Origin: Actinocatenispora sp963815125
Lineage (GTDB): Bacteria > Actinomycetota > Actinomycetes > Mycobacteriales > Micromonosporaceae
Reading direction: 5' to 3'
Length of the DNA: 64,000 bases
NCBI GenBank assembly: GCA_963815125.1
Contig: CAWFFM010000010.1
Span: 62,001 to 126,000, forward strand
Shown: piece after piece, positions 41,608 to 51,437 of the stretch
How positions within the stretch are numbered: position 1 is the first letter of the stretch
How the letters are laid out: every line of letters begins with the position of its first letter
Program-made: the position numbers and the translations under genes
Notes under the pieces: model-generated
What the model was told of the DNA's origin: nothing
Database searches by the model: none
What the model saw: only the letters and a program-made list of their open reading frames with translations

Positions 41608-42369
41608 ATGTCGCAGCTTTCTTCGTGGCTTGTCCGCAGATACCGCGTCATCGCGGTGTGCTGCGGCGTTGCTGCGTTCACCTTGGGTTCCCTGGCCGGC
41701 CGGACGGCCGGCTGGCACTTCTGGGTACTCTTCGGGCTGGCCGTCCTGTTCACGTCCTCCTCGATCGGCCTGCCGGTCTTCGCCGAACGGACCGCGACCG
41801 GACGGGCATTGGACGCCAGGCAGGTGGCGGAGCGCTCCAAGCAGCAGATGCGCCTCGTGGTGGGGCGGGTACTGACCCCACTGGCCTACCTGCTGGGCGA
41901 GATCAGCGACGCCCGGCTCCGGTCCTGTGAGCTGGACCGACTCCAGGGACAGACGTTGCAGGTGGTGCTCTCGGCGGCCACCGAACTGGTCGAGGCGACC
42001 GAGGTACGGGCGTGCTACTTCCGCCTCATCGGTGGCCGGAGCCGGCGACTGGAACTCTCCGGCTACTACGGGCGGGCGGAACCCGGCACTGTCGAATTCC
42101 TGTCCGGCACGCCACTGGGCGACGAGGCCTTTCGTCTCATGGACAGCGACACGGACGGATTCTGGCCCGATCTGACCCGCGAGGCCCCACCGGGCTGGGT
42201 GATCGATGCGCACCGCCATCGTTCCCTGGTGGTCGTTCCGGTGGTTACCGAACGTCAACAGTTCGGCATCCTCACCGTGGACACGGAGATCTGCGACCAG
42301 TTGCATGAGCAGGATGTCGAACTGGTGCGACTGCTGGGCGAGTTGCTGGCCGCCGGACTGAACCGGTGA
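41608..42369 (+). CDS. Membrane-anchored GAF-domain protein
   Basis: This 253-residue protein has two N-terminal membrane helices (about 8-30 and 35-60), a linker helix of about 35 residues and a C-terminal GAF-like sensor domain (VVLSAATELVEATEVRACYFRLIGG as residues 109-133, ending SLVVVPVVTERQQFGILTVDTE). It lacks any output domain, so it may sense a ligand and signal through a partner. ATG 41608 has no Shine-Dalgarno site; the TATTAC just before it could be a -10 element of a leaderless message. A TTG at 41575 is an alternative. Confidence 0.7.
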   Translation: MSQLSSWLVRRYRVIAVCCGVAAFTLGSLAGRTAGWHFWVLFGLAVLFTSSSIGLPVFAERTATGRALDARQVAERSKQQMRLVVGRVLTPLAYLLGEISDARLRSCELDRLQGQTLQVVLSAATELVEATEVRACYFRLIGGRSRRLELSGYYGRAEPGTVEFLSGTPLGDEAFRLMDSDTDGFWPDLTREAPPGWVIDAHRHRSLVVVPVVTERQQFGILTVDTEICDQLHEQDVELVRLLGELLAAGLNR

Positions 42370-42581
42370 GTACGGGCGCTGGTCGTGACCAGGCTGCCGA
42401 AGTGTCCCAGAACTGCCCTGTGAACAGCGGCTTTTCAAGTCTGACTTCTGACAGATCTTGGACAGTCTCGCGAACAACCATCCATTAGTGTCCGAGGTTC
42501 GGAGCACTAGGCGCCATGTGTTGCCGGTCTCACGAGATGCATGCCACGCTGGTGACAGGCCGGCTCTGGATGGGGGTCACC

Positions 42582-42854
42582 GTGTCGAGCCAGATCGGAT
42601 CGTTCCGCGCGTCCGACGGCCGCGCCCTCGGGCGCAAGGCTGCCGAACGGTTGACCGTCGTACGTGAGTCCGCCGCGCAGCGACCACGCGACCGGGTCGC
42701 CCGGTTGCTGCGCGATCCGAAGAGCTATTTCGCCGACTCGCGCCGCTGGGCGGACCGCCAGGCGAAGGCCGACGTACAACGGGAACTGTCCGAGAAGGAG
42801 TCCCGGCGTGCCCGCCGGTCGCTGTTGCGCGCCCTGTGGGTCGCGGTCCGCTGA
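42582..42854 (+). CDS. Small basic hypothetical protein
   Basis: The encoded 90-residue protein is rich in Arg, Ala and Glu (VRESAAQRPRDRVARLLRDPKSYFADSRRWADRQAKADVQRELSEKESRRARR at residues 26-77) and is probably one long helix. GTG at 42582 is favoured because a GGGGG tract lies just upstream; ATG at 42570 is possible. TTGGAC and CATTAG spaced about 18 bases apart upstream resemble a promoter. I do not recognise a family. Confidence 0.55.
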   Translation: MSSQIGSFRASDGRALGRKAAERLTVVRESAAQRPRDRVARLLRDPKSYFADSRRWADRQAKADVQRELSEKESRRARRSLLRALWVAVR

Positions 42855-42973
42855 CACCACGTCCGGTTGTTTCCGCAGCCTGTTCCCCACGGCTTGTTTC
42901 CGGCAGCGTGACCGCATCCCGGCAGGGCGGCGCTGATACCTGCCGGACAGGACACGGGTGGCAGACTCTGGAC

Positions 42974-44122
42974 ATGGACGACCGGCCCGTGCACGACTCT
43001 CCGGCAGGCGATGCGGATCGCAGTGCAGCACGTCGAGACCAGACCGCCCAGAACCAGACCGCCCACAACCAGACCGCCCACAACCAGACCGGTGTGGACC
43101 AGACCGGTGGTGTGGACGGGACACCACCGGAACCTGACCGGGCCACATCCATCAGCCCGTTGACGGTGACCGAGGATCTTCTGGGACCCGGTTACGGGTC
43201 CCGGACGATCCAGCTGCCCGATGACGACGAGGGCGAGGTCGTCGCAACACTCGTACACCGCCGGGCGTCGCCCGAGAGCACACCCACCGGCGACGCCGTG
43301 CTGTACGTGCACGGCTTCTCCGACTACTTCTTCCAGACCGGACTGGCCGACTTCCACACTTCCCGGGGCACCGACTTCTATGCCCTGGACCTGCGCAAGT
43401 ACGGTCGGTCGCTACGCCCGCACCAGACCGTCGGGTACGTCACCGACCTGCGCGACTACTTCGCCGAACTCGGCGAGGCGGCACGCATCATCCGCCAGGA
43501 GGACGGCGCCCGGCGGCTGATCCTCAACGGGCATTCCACCGGCGGGCTGATCGGCGCGCTGTGGGCGCACTGGGTACGCGAACGCGGCCTGGTCGACGCG
43601 GTCGTACTGAACAGTCCCTGGCTGGACATGCAGGGCTCCTGGCTGGTCCGTACGCCGGGCACGGAGGCACTGGACCTGATCGGCAAGCTGAACCCGCGCG
43701 CGGTGATCCGGGGCAACGGCACCGGCGTGTACGGCTACAGCCTGCACCACGAGCACTATGGCGAATGGACCTTCGACACGACCTGGAAGCCGCTGGGCGG
43801 TTTCCCGGTACGGGCCGGCTGGTTCCGGGCCATCCGGCGGGCGCACCGCTGGATCCACTACGGGCTCGACATCCGATGCCCGCTGCTGGTGATGTGTTCC
43901 ATGGGCAGTCGGTTCCCACGTAACTGGCACGAGGACGCGCTGCAGTTCGACACGGTGCTGGAGGCCGACCAGATCGCCCGGTGGAGTCCGAAGCTGGGGC
44001 GGCATGTCACCCTGCTGCGCATCGAGGGCGGTATGCACGACCTGGTGCTGTCCACGAAGCCGGTCCGGGACCGGGTCTACGCCGAGATGGCCCGCTGGCT
44101 GGACGCGTACCTGCCGGTGTGA
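42974..44122 (+). CDS. Alpha/beta hydrolase (monoglyceride-lipase/lysophospholipase-like)
   Basis: This 382-residue protein has a disordered N-terminal tail containing repeated QTAHN units and a hydrolase domain of the serine aminopeptidase-like (Hydrolase_4) group: LYVHGFSDYFFQTGLADF, DLRKYGRS, the nucleophile elbow LILNGHSTGGLIGAL, LLVMCSMGSRFP and the catalytic His in IEGGMHDLVLS. The ATG at 42974 includes the repeats. Lipid substrates are likely by family. It is followed by moaA, 45 bases downstream. Confidence 0.85.
   Translation: MDDRPVHDSPAGDADRSAARRDQTAQNQTAHNQTAHNQTGVDQTGGVDGTPPEPDRATSISPLTVTEDLLGPGYGSRTIQLPDDDEGEVVATLVHRRASPESTPTGDAVLYVHGFSDYFFQTGLADFHTSRGTDFYALDLRKYGRSLRPHQTVGYVTDLRDYFAELGEAARIIRQEDGARRLILNGHSTGGLIGALWAHWVRERGLVDAVVLNSPWLDMQGSWLVRTPGTEALDLIGKLNPRAVIRGNGTGVYGYSLHHEHYGEWTFDTTWKPLGGFPVRAGWFRAIRRAHRWIHYGLDIRCPLLVMCSMGSRFPRNWHEDALQFDTVLEADQIARWSPKLGRHVTLLRIEGGMHDLVLSTKPVRDRVYAEMARWLDAYLPV
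43040..43099. repeat. 15-bp coding tandem repeat, about four copies
   Basis: Units CAGACCGCCCASAAC at 43040, 43055 and 43070 and a diverged copy at 43085 encode QTAQN, QTAHN, QTAHN and QTGVD near the N-terminus of the alpha/beta hydrolase. Confidence 0.9.
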
Positions 44123-44166
44123 CCGGGCGGACGGCAACCGTCACAGGCGCGAGATACGGTCACAAC

Positions 44167-45180
44167 GTGACAGCTGATGCACCGACCATCGGTCCCCTGG
44201 TGGACCAGTACGCCCGGACGGCAACGGATCTGCGGATCTCGCTGACCGACCGGTGCAACCTCCGGTGCGCATACTGCATGCCGGTGGAAGGGTTGTCGTG
44301 GCTGCCCAGGCCGCAACTGCTCACCGACGACGAACTCGTACGCCTGGCCCGGATCGCGGTATGCGACCTGGGGGTGACCCAGCTGCGCCTCACCGGTGGT
44401 GAGCCGCTGCTGCGACCCGGGCTGGTGCAGATCGTCACGGAGCTGGCCGCGCTGACACCCCGTCCCCGGTTGGCCCTGACCACCAACGGCATCGGCCTGG
44501 CCCGGCTGGCCGGGCCGCTGGCCGCGGCCGGGCTGGACCGGGTCAACATCTCCCTCGACACGATCGACGAGGAACGCTTCGCCCAACTGGCGCACCGCCG
44601 CCGGTTGCCCGACGTACTGGCCGGTGCGGCGGCCGCCGCCGAGGCGGGGCTGACCCCGGTCAAGATCAATTCCGTACTGCTCCGCGAGCACAACGCCGAC
44701 GAGGCGCCGGACCTGCTCGACTTCGCCCTGGAACACGGCTACCAGTTGCGTTTCATCGAGCAGATGCCGCTGGACGCACAGCACGGCTGGCGGCGGGAGA
44801 ACATGGTCACCGCCGACGAGATCTTCCAGTGGCTGTCCACCCGGCACGAGCTCACCCCCGATCCGGACGAGCGGGGCAGCGCGCCGGCCCAGACCTGGCT
44901 GGTGGACGGCGGACCGGCCCGGGTCGGCATCATCGCGTCGGTGACCCGACCATTCTGCGGCGACTGCGACCGGACCCGACTGACCGCCGACGGTCAGGTG
45001 CGCTCCTGCCTGTTCGGCCAGGACGAGGCCGACCTCCGGGCCGGGCTGCGCGGTGGGGCGAGCGATGCCGAACTCGCACAGCGGTGGCGGGATGCGATGT
45101 GGGGCAAGGCGCCGGGGCACGCCATCAACGACCCGTCGTTCCTGCAGCCGACCCGACCGATGTCGGCGATCGGCGGCTGA
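44167..45180 (+). CDS. moaA: GTP 3',8-cyclase (radical SAM)
   Basis: MoaA starts molybdenum cofactor synthesis by cyclising GTP. This 337-residue protein has the radical SAM cluster motif DRCNLRCAYCMP, SAM-binding RLTGGEPLLRP, NISLDTID, the C-terminal second-cluster ligands in FCGDCDRTRLTADGQVRSC, and the C-terminal Gly-Gly that is needed for activity. The GTG at 44167 leaves about 20 residues before the cluster motif. moaD follows three bases later. Confidence 0.96.
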   Translation: MTADAPTIGPLVDQYARTATDLRISLTDRCNLRCAYCMPVEGLSWLPRPQLLTDDELVRLARIAVCDLGVTQLRLTGGEPLLRPGLVQIVTELAALTPRPRLALTTNGIGLARLAGPLAAAGLDRVNISLDTIDEERFAQLAHRRRLPDVLAGAAAAAEAGLTPVKINSVLLREHNADEAPDLLDFALEHGYQLRFIEQMPLDAQHGWRRENMVTADEIFQWLSTRHELTPDPDERGSAPAQTWLVDGGPARVGIIASVTRPFCGDCDRTRLTADGQVRSCLFGQDEADLRAGLRGGASDAELAQRWRDAMWGKAPGHAINDPSFLQPTRPMSAIGG

Positions 45181-45183
45181 CCG

Positions 45184-45438
45184 ATGCCCCGGGACGCCAC
45201 GGTCACCGTCCGCTACTACGCCGGTGCCCGGGCCGCCGCCGGCACCCCCGCCGAGCAGTGGTCCGCCAGCAGCCTCGCCGACCTGCTCGACCAGCTCGAC
45301 CGACAGCACGGTGAGCCGCTGCGCCGGATCCTGTCATCGGCCTCGTTCCTGGTGGACGGCGCGGCCCGGCACGACCGGAGCGCACCGCTGGCGGCCGGCT
45401 GCACGGTCGACGTACTGCCCCCGTTCGCGGGTGGCTGA
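45184..45438 (+). CDS. moaD: Molybdopterin synthase sulfur carrier subunit
   Basis: This 84-residue ubiquitin-like protein has the beta-grasp pattern VTVRYYAGARAAAG, SLADLLDQLDRQHG and the C-terminal VLPPFAGG, whose terminal Gly is thiocarboxylated for sulfur transfer. It starts three bases after the moaA stop, so the two are co-translated. Confidence 0.93.
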   Translation: MPRDATVTVRYYAGARAAAGTPAEQWSASSLADLLDQLDRQHGEPLRRILSSASFLVDGAARHDRSAPLAAGCTVDVLPPFAGG

Positions 45439-45522
45439 CCGGCCCCGACCCCTCCGGCCGGTGGCAGGGTGCCCGCGCACACCGCGATGTGCCCGGCGGC
45501 CGGCGGCGACTAGGTTGCCAGG

Positions 45523-46863
45523 GTGATCCAGTATCTGGTGGCCGGGGCGGTGGTACTGGCCGTGCTCGCCGCGGCGCACTGGTACCTGTGGAAGCGGCTG
45601 GTGTCCGACGTCTCCCGACCGGGCGGGTGGTGGCGGCGGATCGGCACCGTACTGGCCGTACTGCTCGCGCTGCTCGTACCGGGGGTCCTGGTCGGCACCC
45701 GGGTACTGTCCCCGACCGGCGCCGGACAGTTCCTGGCCTGGCCCGGGTACCTGTGGCTGGCGCTGCTGATGTACCTGCTCATCGCGCTGGCGGTGCTGGA
45801 GATACCGCGGGCGCTGGGCCGCCGTGCGCTCCGCCGTGCGCTCCGCCGTGCGGTGCCGGAGCCGGATCGCCGTGCGGCGCCGGAGCCGGATCGCCCTGCG
45901 GTGCCGGAGCCGGACAACAGCACGGAACCGCCGGAGCCGGCAACAGAAGGTTCCGCCGTGGCGGAAGATCCTGCGGCGGCCCCGGGGACGTCCGAGGGGC
46001 CGGCCGGTACTCCGATCGACCCGGCCCGGCGGCTGTTCCTGGCCCGGTCACTGGCGCTGGTGGCCGGTACCGCCGCAGCAGGCACCGTCGGCTACGGCGT
46101 GGTCAACGAGATGGCCGGACCGGTCATCCGGAGAGTGGACGTACCGCTCGGCCGGCTCGACCCGCAGATCGACGGATTCCGCATCGCCGTGCTCTCCGAC
46201 CTGCATCTCGGCCCGATCCTGCACCGCGACTTCACCGAGCGGGTGGTGTCGGCGGTCAACGGGCACCGGCCCGACCTGATCACCATCGTCGGTGACCTGG
46301 TCGACGGCAGTGTGGCCGAGCTGGGCCGGTCCGCGGAGCCGCTGCGCCGACTGTCCGCGCCGCACGGCGCGTACTTCGTCACCGGCAACCACGAGTACTT
46401 CTCCGGCGTCACGCAGTGGGTCGACGAGGTACGGAGCCTGGGCGTACATCCGCTGCGCAACCAGCACACCGAGATCATCGGCGGACGTACCGCGGCGTTC
46501 GACCTGGCCGGGGTGAACGACGCCACCGGCGGCAGCTACTCGGCGGCCGAAGCACCGGACTACACCGCCGCCCTGCGCAACCGGGACCCGGCGCGACCCG
46601 TGGTGCTGCTCGCCCACCAGCCCGTACAGGTCCATGAGGCGGCCCGGCGCGGGGTCGACCTCCAGCTGTCCGGGCACACCCACGGCGGCCAGCTGTGGCC
46701 GTTCCAGTACGCGGTCCGGCTCCAGCAGCCGGTGGTGTCCGGGCTCGCCCGGGTCGACCGCACCTGGCTGTACGTGACCAGCGGCGTCGGTGCGTGGGGC
46801 CCGCCGGTCCGGGTCGGCTCCCGACCGGACATCACCATCGTCACGCTGCGCTCGACCCGCTGA
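45523..46863 (+). CDS. Membrane metallophosphoesterase (YkuE/YaeI-like)
   Basis: This 446-residue protein has three N-terminal membrane helices within residues 1-95, a Pro/Glu/Ala-rich linker with repeated VPEPDR/APEPDR units, a further hydrophobic segment (RLFLARSLALVAGTAAAGTVGY) and a calcineurin-like domain with AVLSDLHLGPIL, TIVGDLVDGS, YFVTGNHEYFSG, VLLAHQP and LQLSGHTHGGQLWPF. The RLFLARS segment resembles a twin-arginine-less anchor, placing the enzyme outside the membrane. The start is GTG at 45523. Confidence 0.9.
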   Translation: MIQYLVAGAVVLAVLAAAHWYLWKRLVSDVSRPGGWWRRIGTVLAVLLALLVPGVLVGTRVLSPTGAGQFLAWPGYLWLALLMYLLIALAVLEIPRALGRRALRRALRRAVPEPDRRAAPEPDRPAVPEPDNSTEPPEPATEGSAVAEDPAAAPGTSEGPAGTPIDPARRLFLARSLALVAGTAAAGTVGYGVVNEMAGPVIRRVDVPLGRLDPQIDGFRIAVLSDLHLGPILHRDFTERVVSAVNGHRPDLITIVGDLVDGSVAELGRSAEPLRRLSAPHGAYFVTGNHEYFSGVTQWVDEVRSLGVHPLRNQHTEIIGGRTAAFDLAGVNDATGGSYSAAEAPDYTAALRNRDPARPVVLLAHQPVQVHEAARRGVDLQLSGHTHGGQLWPFQYAVRLQQPVVSGLARVDRTWLYVTSGVGAWGPPVRVGSRPDITIVTLRSTR

Positions 46864-46930
46864 CCCGCGGCGCGCCGTGAACGTGCCCGTGACGCGGATC
46901 GGCGCCGCGTCCGGGGTCGGCCGACGCCGC

Positions 46931-47899
46931 TCAGCAGGTACGGAGCTGGGCCAGCAGGTCGGCCGCGGTCAACGTGCCCGGCGGGCTACCGAGCCGGACA
47001 GCCTCGTTCGCGGTGCGCTGCAGCAGCTCGTTCGCCGGGGTCGGTACGCCGTGCAACCGTCCCAGCAGGACGATCTCGCCGTTGAGATGGTCGGTCTCGA
47101 TCGAACCGGTGCCCCGGTGCAGGCTCTGCCAGGACGATCCCCCGGGCTTCTGGTCACCGAACCGGTGGATCGTCAGGATGTCGGACCGCCGGGCCTCGTC
47201 CTCGGCCCGGCTGACCACATCGATGCCGGCCGCCGCGAGCACCTGCTCGCCCTCCTCGCGCACCAGCTCCCCCAGTTCGTCCTGGGCGGGTTCCGGCCGG
47301 GTCAGCGCGTCCACCGCGTTGCCGAGGTTCATCAGCAGCTTCCGGTACTTCCAGCGCATCATGTCCGGGCGCGGTTGCGACACCATGGTCGCGCCGCTGA
47401 ACGCGGCCGCGATCTGCTCTGCGGTGGCGTCCACGCCACCCGGGTAGCGGCCGACGTCCAGGATCCCGGTGACCGGCGTCGAGTACGCCTGCACCACGCC
47501 GGGTGCCAGGTGACCGACCGGCATCATCACGCAGACCCCGTACACGTTGGCGAAGTGCCGCAGCGCCACGGGTTCGTTGCCGACACCGTTCTGTACGCAG
47601 CACACCGGCGTGGCCGGATCGGCGACCGCGGTCAGCCGCCGTACCACCTCGGATGTGGCGTTGCTCTTGACCGCCAACAGGACCACATCGCCGGGCCGCC
47701 AGTCGACGTCCTCAGGTGACCCGACCGCGGGAACGGTCAGCGTGACCTCGGTCCCCGGATCCTGTACGCGCAGCCCGGCCTTACGGATCTCGGCCAGGTG
47801 CGGGCCGCGGGCGATGAGTACGACGTCCTGACCGGCCTGGTGCAGCCGGGCGCCCAGGACGCCGCCGACGGCACCGGCCCCGTACACGATGAAACGCAT
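46931..47899 (-). CDS. Ketopantoate reductase family protein
   Basis: This 322-residue protein has the NAD(P)-binding motif IVYGAGAVGGVLGARLHQAG at its start, LLAVKSNATSEVV, CVQNGVGNEP and a C-terminal ApbA/PanE helical domain (KYRKLLMNLGNAVDAL, TDHLNGEIVLLGRLHGVPTPANELL). ApbA/PanE reduces 2-dehydropantoate to pantoate in coenzyme A synthesis, but the family has many paralogues, so the substrate is uncertain. It is divergent from the PHP-UvrD gene. Confidence 0.87.
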   Translation of the reverse strand: MRFIVYGAGAVGGVLGARLHQAGQDVVLIARGPHLAEIRKAGLRVQDPGTEVTLTVPAVGSPEDVDWRPGDVVLLAVKSNATSEVVRRLTAVADPATPVCCVQNGVGNEPVALRHFANVYGVCVMMPVGHLAPGVVQAYSTPVTGILDVGRYPGGVDATAEQIAAAFSGATMVSQPRPDMMRWKYRKLLMNLGNAVDALTRPEPAQDELGELVREEGEQVLAAAGIDVVSRAEDEARRSDILTIHRFGDQKPGGSSWQSLHRGTGSIETDHLNGEIVLLGRLHGVPTPANELLQRTANEAVRLGSPPGTLTAADLLAQLRTC

Positions 47900-48023
47900 G
47901 CGGCCAGCATGGCACCGCGGCGGCACAGCGGACCAACCGCAGCGGTCGACGAATAGTGGGCCGACCTCACAGCGGGCGGGGTGTCCCTGGGTGGTATCAG
48001 GAGTTTCGTGCGAGGATGCCCGC

Positions 48024-51000
48024 GTGCCGCACAGCGATCGTTCGCCGGGTGACGGATTCTACGCCGACCTGCACATCCACTCGAAGTACTCGCGTGCCTG
48101 TAGCCGGGACTGCGACCTGGAGCATCTCGGCTGGTGGGCGCGGCGGAAGGGCATCGGCCTGGTCGGCACCGGCGACTTCACGCATCCGGCCTGGTACGAG
48201 CACCTCCAGGAGAACCTCGTCGCCGCGGAACCGGGCCTGTACCGGCTGCGCCCGGAGCTGGAGAAGGCGGTTGCGCAGAAACTGCCGCCGGCCTGCCAGG
48301 GCATCACCCGGTTCATGTTGTCGGTGGAGATCTCCACCATCTACAAGCGGGACGGCCGGACCCGCAAGGTCCATCACCTGGTCTACCTTCCCGATCTGGA
48401 CGCCGTCGGCCGGTTCAACACCGCACTGGGCCGGATCGGCAACCTCGGTTCCGACGGCCGGCCGATCCTCGGGCTGGACTCCCGGGACCTGCTGGAGATC
48501 ACGCTTGAGGCCAGCCCGGACGGCTACCTCGTACCGGCCCACGTGTGGACCCCGTGGTTCGCCGCGCTCGGCTCCAAGTCGGGCTTCGACGCGATCACCG
48601 ACTGCTACGCGGATCTGGCCGACCACATCTTCGCCATCGAGACGGGCCTGTCCTCCGATCCGGAGATGAACTGGCGGGTCTCCGCGCTCGACCGGTACAC
48701 CCTGGTGAGCAATTCCGACGCACATTCGCCGCCGGCGCTCGGCCGGGAGGCCACCGCCCTGCACACGCCGTACGACTACCACGCGATCCGCGAGGCGCTG
48801 CGCACCGGCGACGGATTCGGTGGCACCGTCGAGTTCTTCCCCGAGGAGGGCAAGTACCACCTGGACGGCCACCGCAAGTGTGACGTACGACTCGACCCGG
48901 TGGAGACGCGCAGGCTGGACGGCGTCTGCCCGAGCTGCGGCAAGCCGCTGACGGTCGGCGTACTGCACCGCATCGACACCCTCGCCGACCGGCCTGCAGG
49001 GCAACGCCCGGACGGCGCGGCCGAATTCCGTAACCTGGTGCCGCTGCCGGAGATCGTCGGGGAGATCAACTCGGTCGGCCCGAAGAGCCGCACGGTGGAC
49101 GGCAAGGTCGTCTCGCTGATCGCCGAGCTCGGCCCGGAGCTGGACATCCTCACCCGGATCCCGGTCGATGAGGTGGCCCGGGTCGGCGGTGTGGAGCTCG
49201 GCGAGGCCATCGCCCGGCTACGGCGCGGTCAGGTGATCCGCGAGTCCGGGTACGACGGCGAGTACGGCACCATCAGGCTGTTCGCGCCGGGTGAGCTGGA
49301 TTCGACGGACGGCGCGCTGTTCGACCTCGCCCCGGGCGGATCCGGTACGCCCCGCCGTACCCCGAAGGCACGGCCGGTTCCGCGCCAACGGATGCTGGCC
49401 ACCCGGCCGGGGTCCGCGCAGACCGCGCTGCTCGACGAGCTGGGCGACACCGCCCCCGCCGAGGCGCTGTCCGGGCTGGGTCATGTGGAGCCGGTACTGA
49501 CCGGCATGGAACGTCTCGGTACGGGCCTGCTCGACCTGCTGGATCCGGACCAGAAGGCCGCCGCTCAGGTCACCGACGGACCGATCCTGATCGTCGCGGG
49601 GCCCGGTACCGGCAAGACCCGTACGCTGATCCAACGGCTCGGCCATCTGATCGCCGAATGCGACGTACCGGCGGAGCAGTGCCTGGCGCTCACCTTCACC
49701 CGGCGGGCCGCCGACGAGATGCGCGAACGGCTCCGGTTCCTACTGGCCGGGCAGGCTGCGGCGAACGGCCAGCACGGTGCGCGGGGCCGGGCCGACACGC
49801 ACGACACCGTCGCCGGCGCGATGGTCTGCACCTTCCACGCCCTCGGCCTGTCGATCCTGCGGGAGCACGGGGGCCGGTTGGACCTGTCCCCGCAGTTCCG
49901 GATCGCGGAGTCCGACGAGCAGCTCGACGCGATCGGGGAGGCCGCAGGGCTGCCGGACGACGACGAGACGGGCGCGGCCCGGCTGCTGTCCCGGCTGCTG
50001 GAGCACCGGCGCCGCACCGGCCGGAGCGCTACGCAGCGCGGCAACGACGAGCTGGACGCACTGTCGGACAGCTACACGAAGGCGATGCGGTCCCGGGACC
50101 TGATCGACCTGGACGAGCTGATCACCCTGCCGGTACGGCTGCTCGCCGGTGACGCCGAGCTGGTGTCGGCGTACCGGCGACGCTTCGCGCACGTCTTCGT
50201 CGACGAGTACCAGGACGTGGACGAGGGGCAGTACGAACTGCTCCGGCTGCTCTGCCCGCCGGACGGCAACATCTGCGCGATCGGCGATCCGGACCAGGCC
50301 ATCTACTCGTTCCGGGGCGCCGACGTGGGCTACTTCCTGCGCTTCCAGCAGGACTTCCCGTCGGCCACGGTGGTCCGGCTGACCCGCAACTACCGGTCCA
50401 CCGCGCCGATCCTGGCCGCCGCCGTACAGGCCATCGCACCAGGCACGCTCGTACCGGACCGGTCGCTGGCTCCTGCCCGGCGCGGCGCCATCAACGGCGC
50501 CCGGATCACCCGGTACGCGGCGGGCAGCCCGGCCGACGAGGCCGACTTCGTCACCCGAACCATCGACCAGTTGGTCGGCGGCTCGTCGTTCCACGCCCTG
50601 GACTCCGGGCGGGTGGACGGCCGGGACGGCGGGCCCGCGGGCGGCGTGTCGTTCGCCGACATCGCCGTGCTGTACCGCACCGACGCGCAGGCCGCGCCGA
50701 TCATCGATGCGCTGTCGCGTTCCGGCGTACCGGTGCAGAAACGTTCACACGACCGGTTGCTGGACCGTCCCGGGGTGGCGGCGATCGCCGAGGAGCTGCG
50801 GTACGCCACCGGCATCGAGGGCGCCATCGCCGCCCGGGTGCGGCTGACCGCCCAGGTCCTGACCGGGCGGCCGTACCAGGGTTCGGATTCTGCTGAGCCG
50901 GGGCGGCGGGCCGGTGGCCCGGCGATCACCGGGGCCGACCTGCATCTCGCGGTGGATCTGCTGATGCCGCTGGCGGCCCGGTGCGGTGCGGATCTGGAGA

Positions 51001-51437
51001 GGTTCCTGGCCGAGCTGGCGACCGGCGCCGAGGTGGACACCTGGGATCCGCGCGCGGACCGGGTGACCCTGCTCACTCTGCATGCCTCGAAGGGTCTGGA
51101 ATTCCCGGTGGTGTTCCTGGTGGGCTGCGAGGACGGCCTGCTGCCAATACGCCGGGCGGGTCGCCGGGGCACCGCGGTGGGCGAGGAAGGGACCGCGGCG
51201 CGGCCGCACCAGGACCCGGTCGCGGAGGAACGCCGGTTGCTGTTCGTCGGCATCACCCGGGCAAAGGACCGGCTCTACCTGTCTCACGCGGCCCGGCGGG
51301 CCCGGCGCGGAGGCACCACACCGGAGCCGGTGCCGGAGTCTCCGTTCCTGTCCGCGATCGATCCCCGGTTGTACGACCGGCTGGGTGACGACCCGACCCC
51401 GCGCCGGCCCAGGGCCCGCCAGCTCCGGCTGATCTGA
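48024..51437 (+). CDS. PHP-domain / UvrD-type helicase fusion
   Basis: This 1137-residue protein joins two enzymes. Residues 1-450 are a PHP-type phosphoesterase-like domain of the TIGR00375 group (YADLHIHSKYSRACSRDC, GTGDFTHP, SVEISTIY, PAHVWTPWF, SNSDAHSPPALG) with a zinc-ribbon-like CPSCGKPL pair. Residues from about 500 form a superfamily 1A helicase: GPGTGKTRTLIQRL, TFTRRAADEMRERL, DEYQDVDEGQYELL, GDPDQAIYSFRGAD, LTRNYRST, LHASKGLEFPVVF and FVGITRAKDRLYLS. GTG at 48024 has GAGGA upstream. A role in repair, with nuclease or phosphatase action coupled to unwinding, is inferred. Confidence 0.92.
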   Translation: MPHSDRSPGDGFYADLHIHSKYSRACSRDCDLEHLGWWARRKGIGLVGTGDFTHPAWYEHLQENLVAAEPGLYRLRPELEKAVAQKLPPACQGITRFMLSVEISTIYKRDGRTRKVHHLVYLPDLDAVGRFNTALGRIGNLGSDGRPILGLDSRDLLEITLEASPDGYLVPAHVWTPWFAALGSKSGFDAITDCYADLADHIFAIETGLSSDPEMNWRVSALDRYTLVSNSDAHSPPALGREATALHTPYDYHAIREALRTGDGFGGTVEFFPEEGKYHLDGHRKCDVRLDPVETRRLDGVCPSCGKPLTVGVLHRIDTLADRPAGQRPDGAAEFRNLVPLPEIVGEINSVGPKSRTVDGKVVSLIAELGPELDILTRIPVDEVARVGGVELGEAIARLRRGQVIRESGYDGEYGTIRLFAPGELDSTDGALFDLAPGGSGTPRRTPKARPVPRQRMLATRPGSAQTALLDELGDTAPAEALSGLGHVEPVLTGMERLGTGLLDLLDPDQKAAAQVTDGPILIVAGPGTGKTRTLIQRLGHLIAECDVPAEQCLALTFTRRAADEMRERLRFLLAGQAAANGQHGARGRADTHDTVAGAMVCTFHALGLSILREHGGRLDLSPQFRIAESDEQLDAIGEAAGLPDDDETGAARLLSRLLEHRRRTGRSATQRGNDELDALSDSYTKAMRSRDLIDLDELITLPVRLLAGDAELVSAYRRRFAHVFVDEYQDVDEGQYELLRLLCPPDGNICAIGDPDQAIYSFRGADVGYFLRFQQDFPSATVVRLTRNYRSTAPILAAAVQAIAPGTLVPDRSLAPARRGAINGARITRYAAGSPADEADFVTRTIDQLVGGSSFHALDSGRVDGRDGGPAGGVSFADIAVLYRTDAQAAPIIDALSRSGVPVQKRSHDRLLDRPGVAAIAEELRYATGIEGAIAARVRLTAQVLTGRPYQGSDSAEPGRRAGGPAITGADLHLAVDLLMPLAARCGADLERFLAELATGAEVDTWDPRADRVTLLTLHASKGLEFPVVFLVGCEDGLLPIRRAGRRGTAVGEEGTAARPHQDPVAEERRLLFVGITRAKDRLYLSHAARRARRGGTTPEPVPESPFLSAIDPRLYDRLGDDPTPRRPRARQLRLI

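Noticed and set aside
44167..45180. Peptide-modifying radical SAM enzyme acting on the MREFDWH peptides
   Set aside because: The protein has the second-cluster cysteines and C-terminal Gly-Gly of true MoaA and is coupled to moaD.
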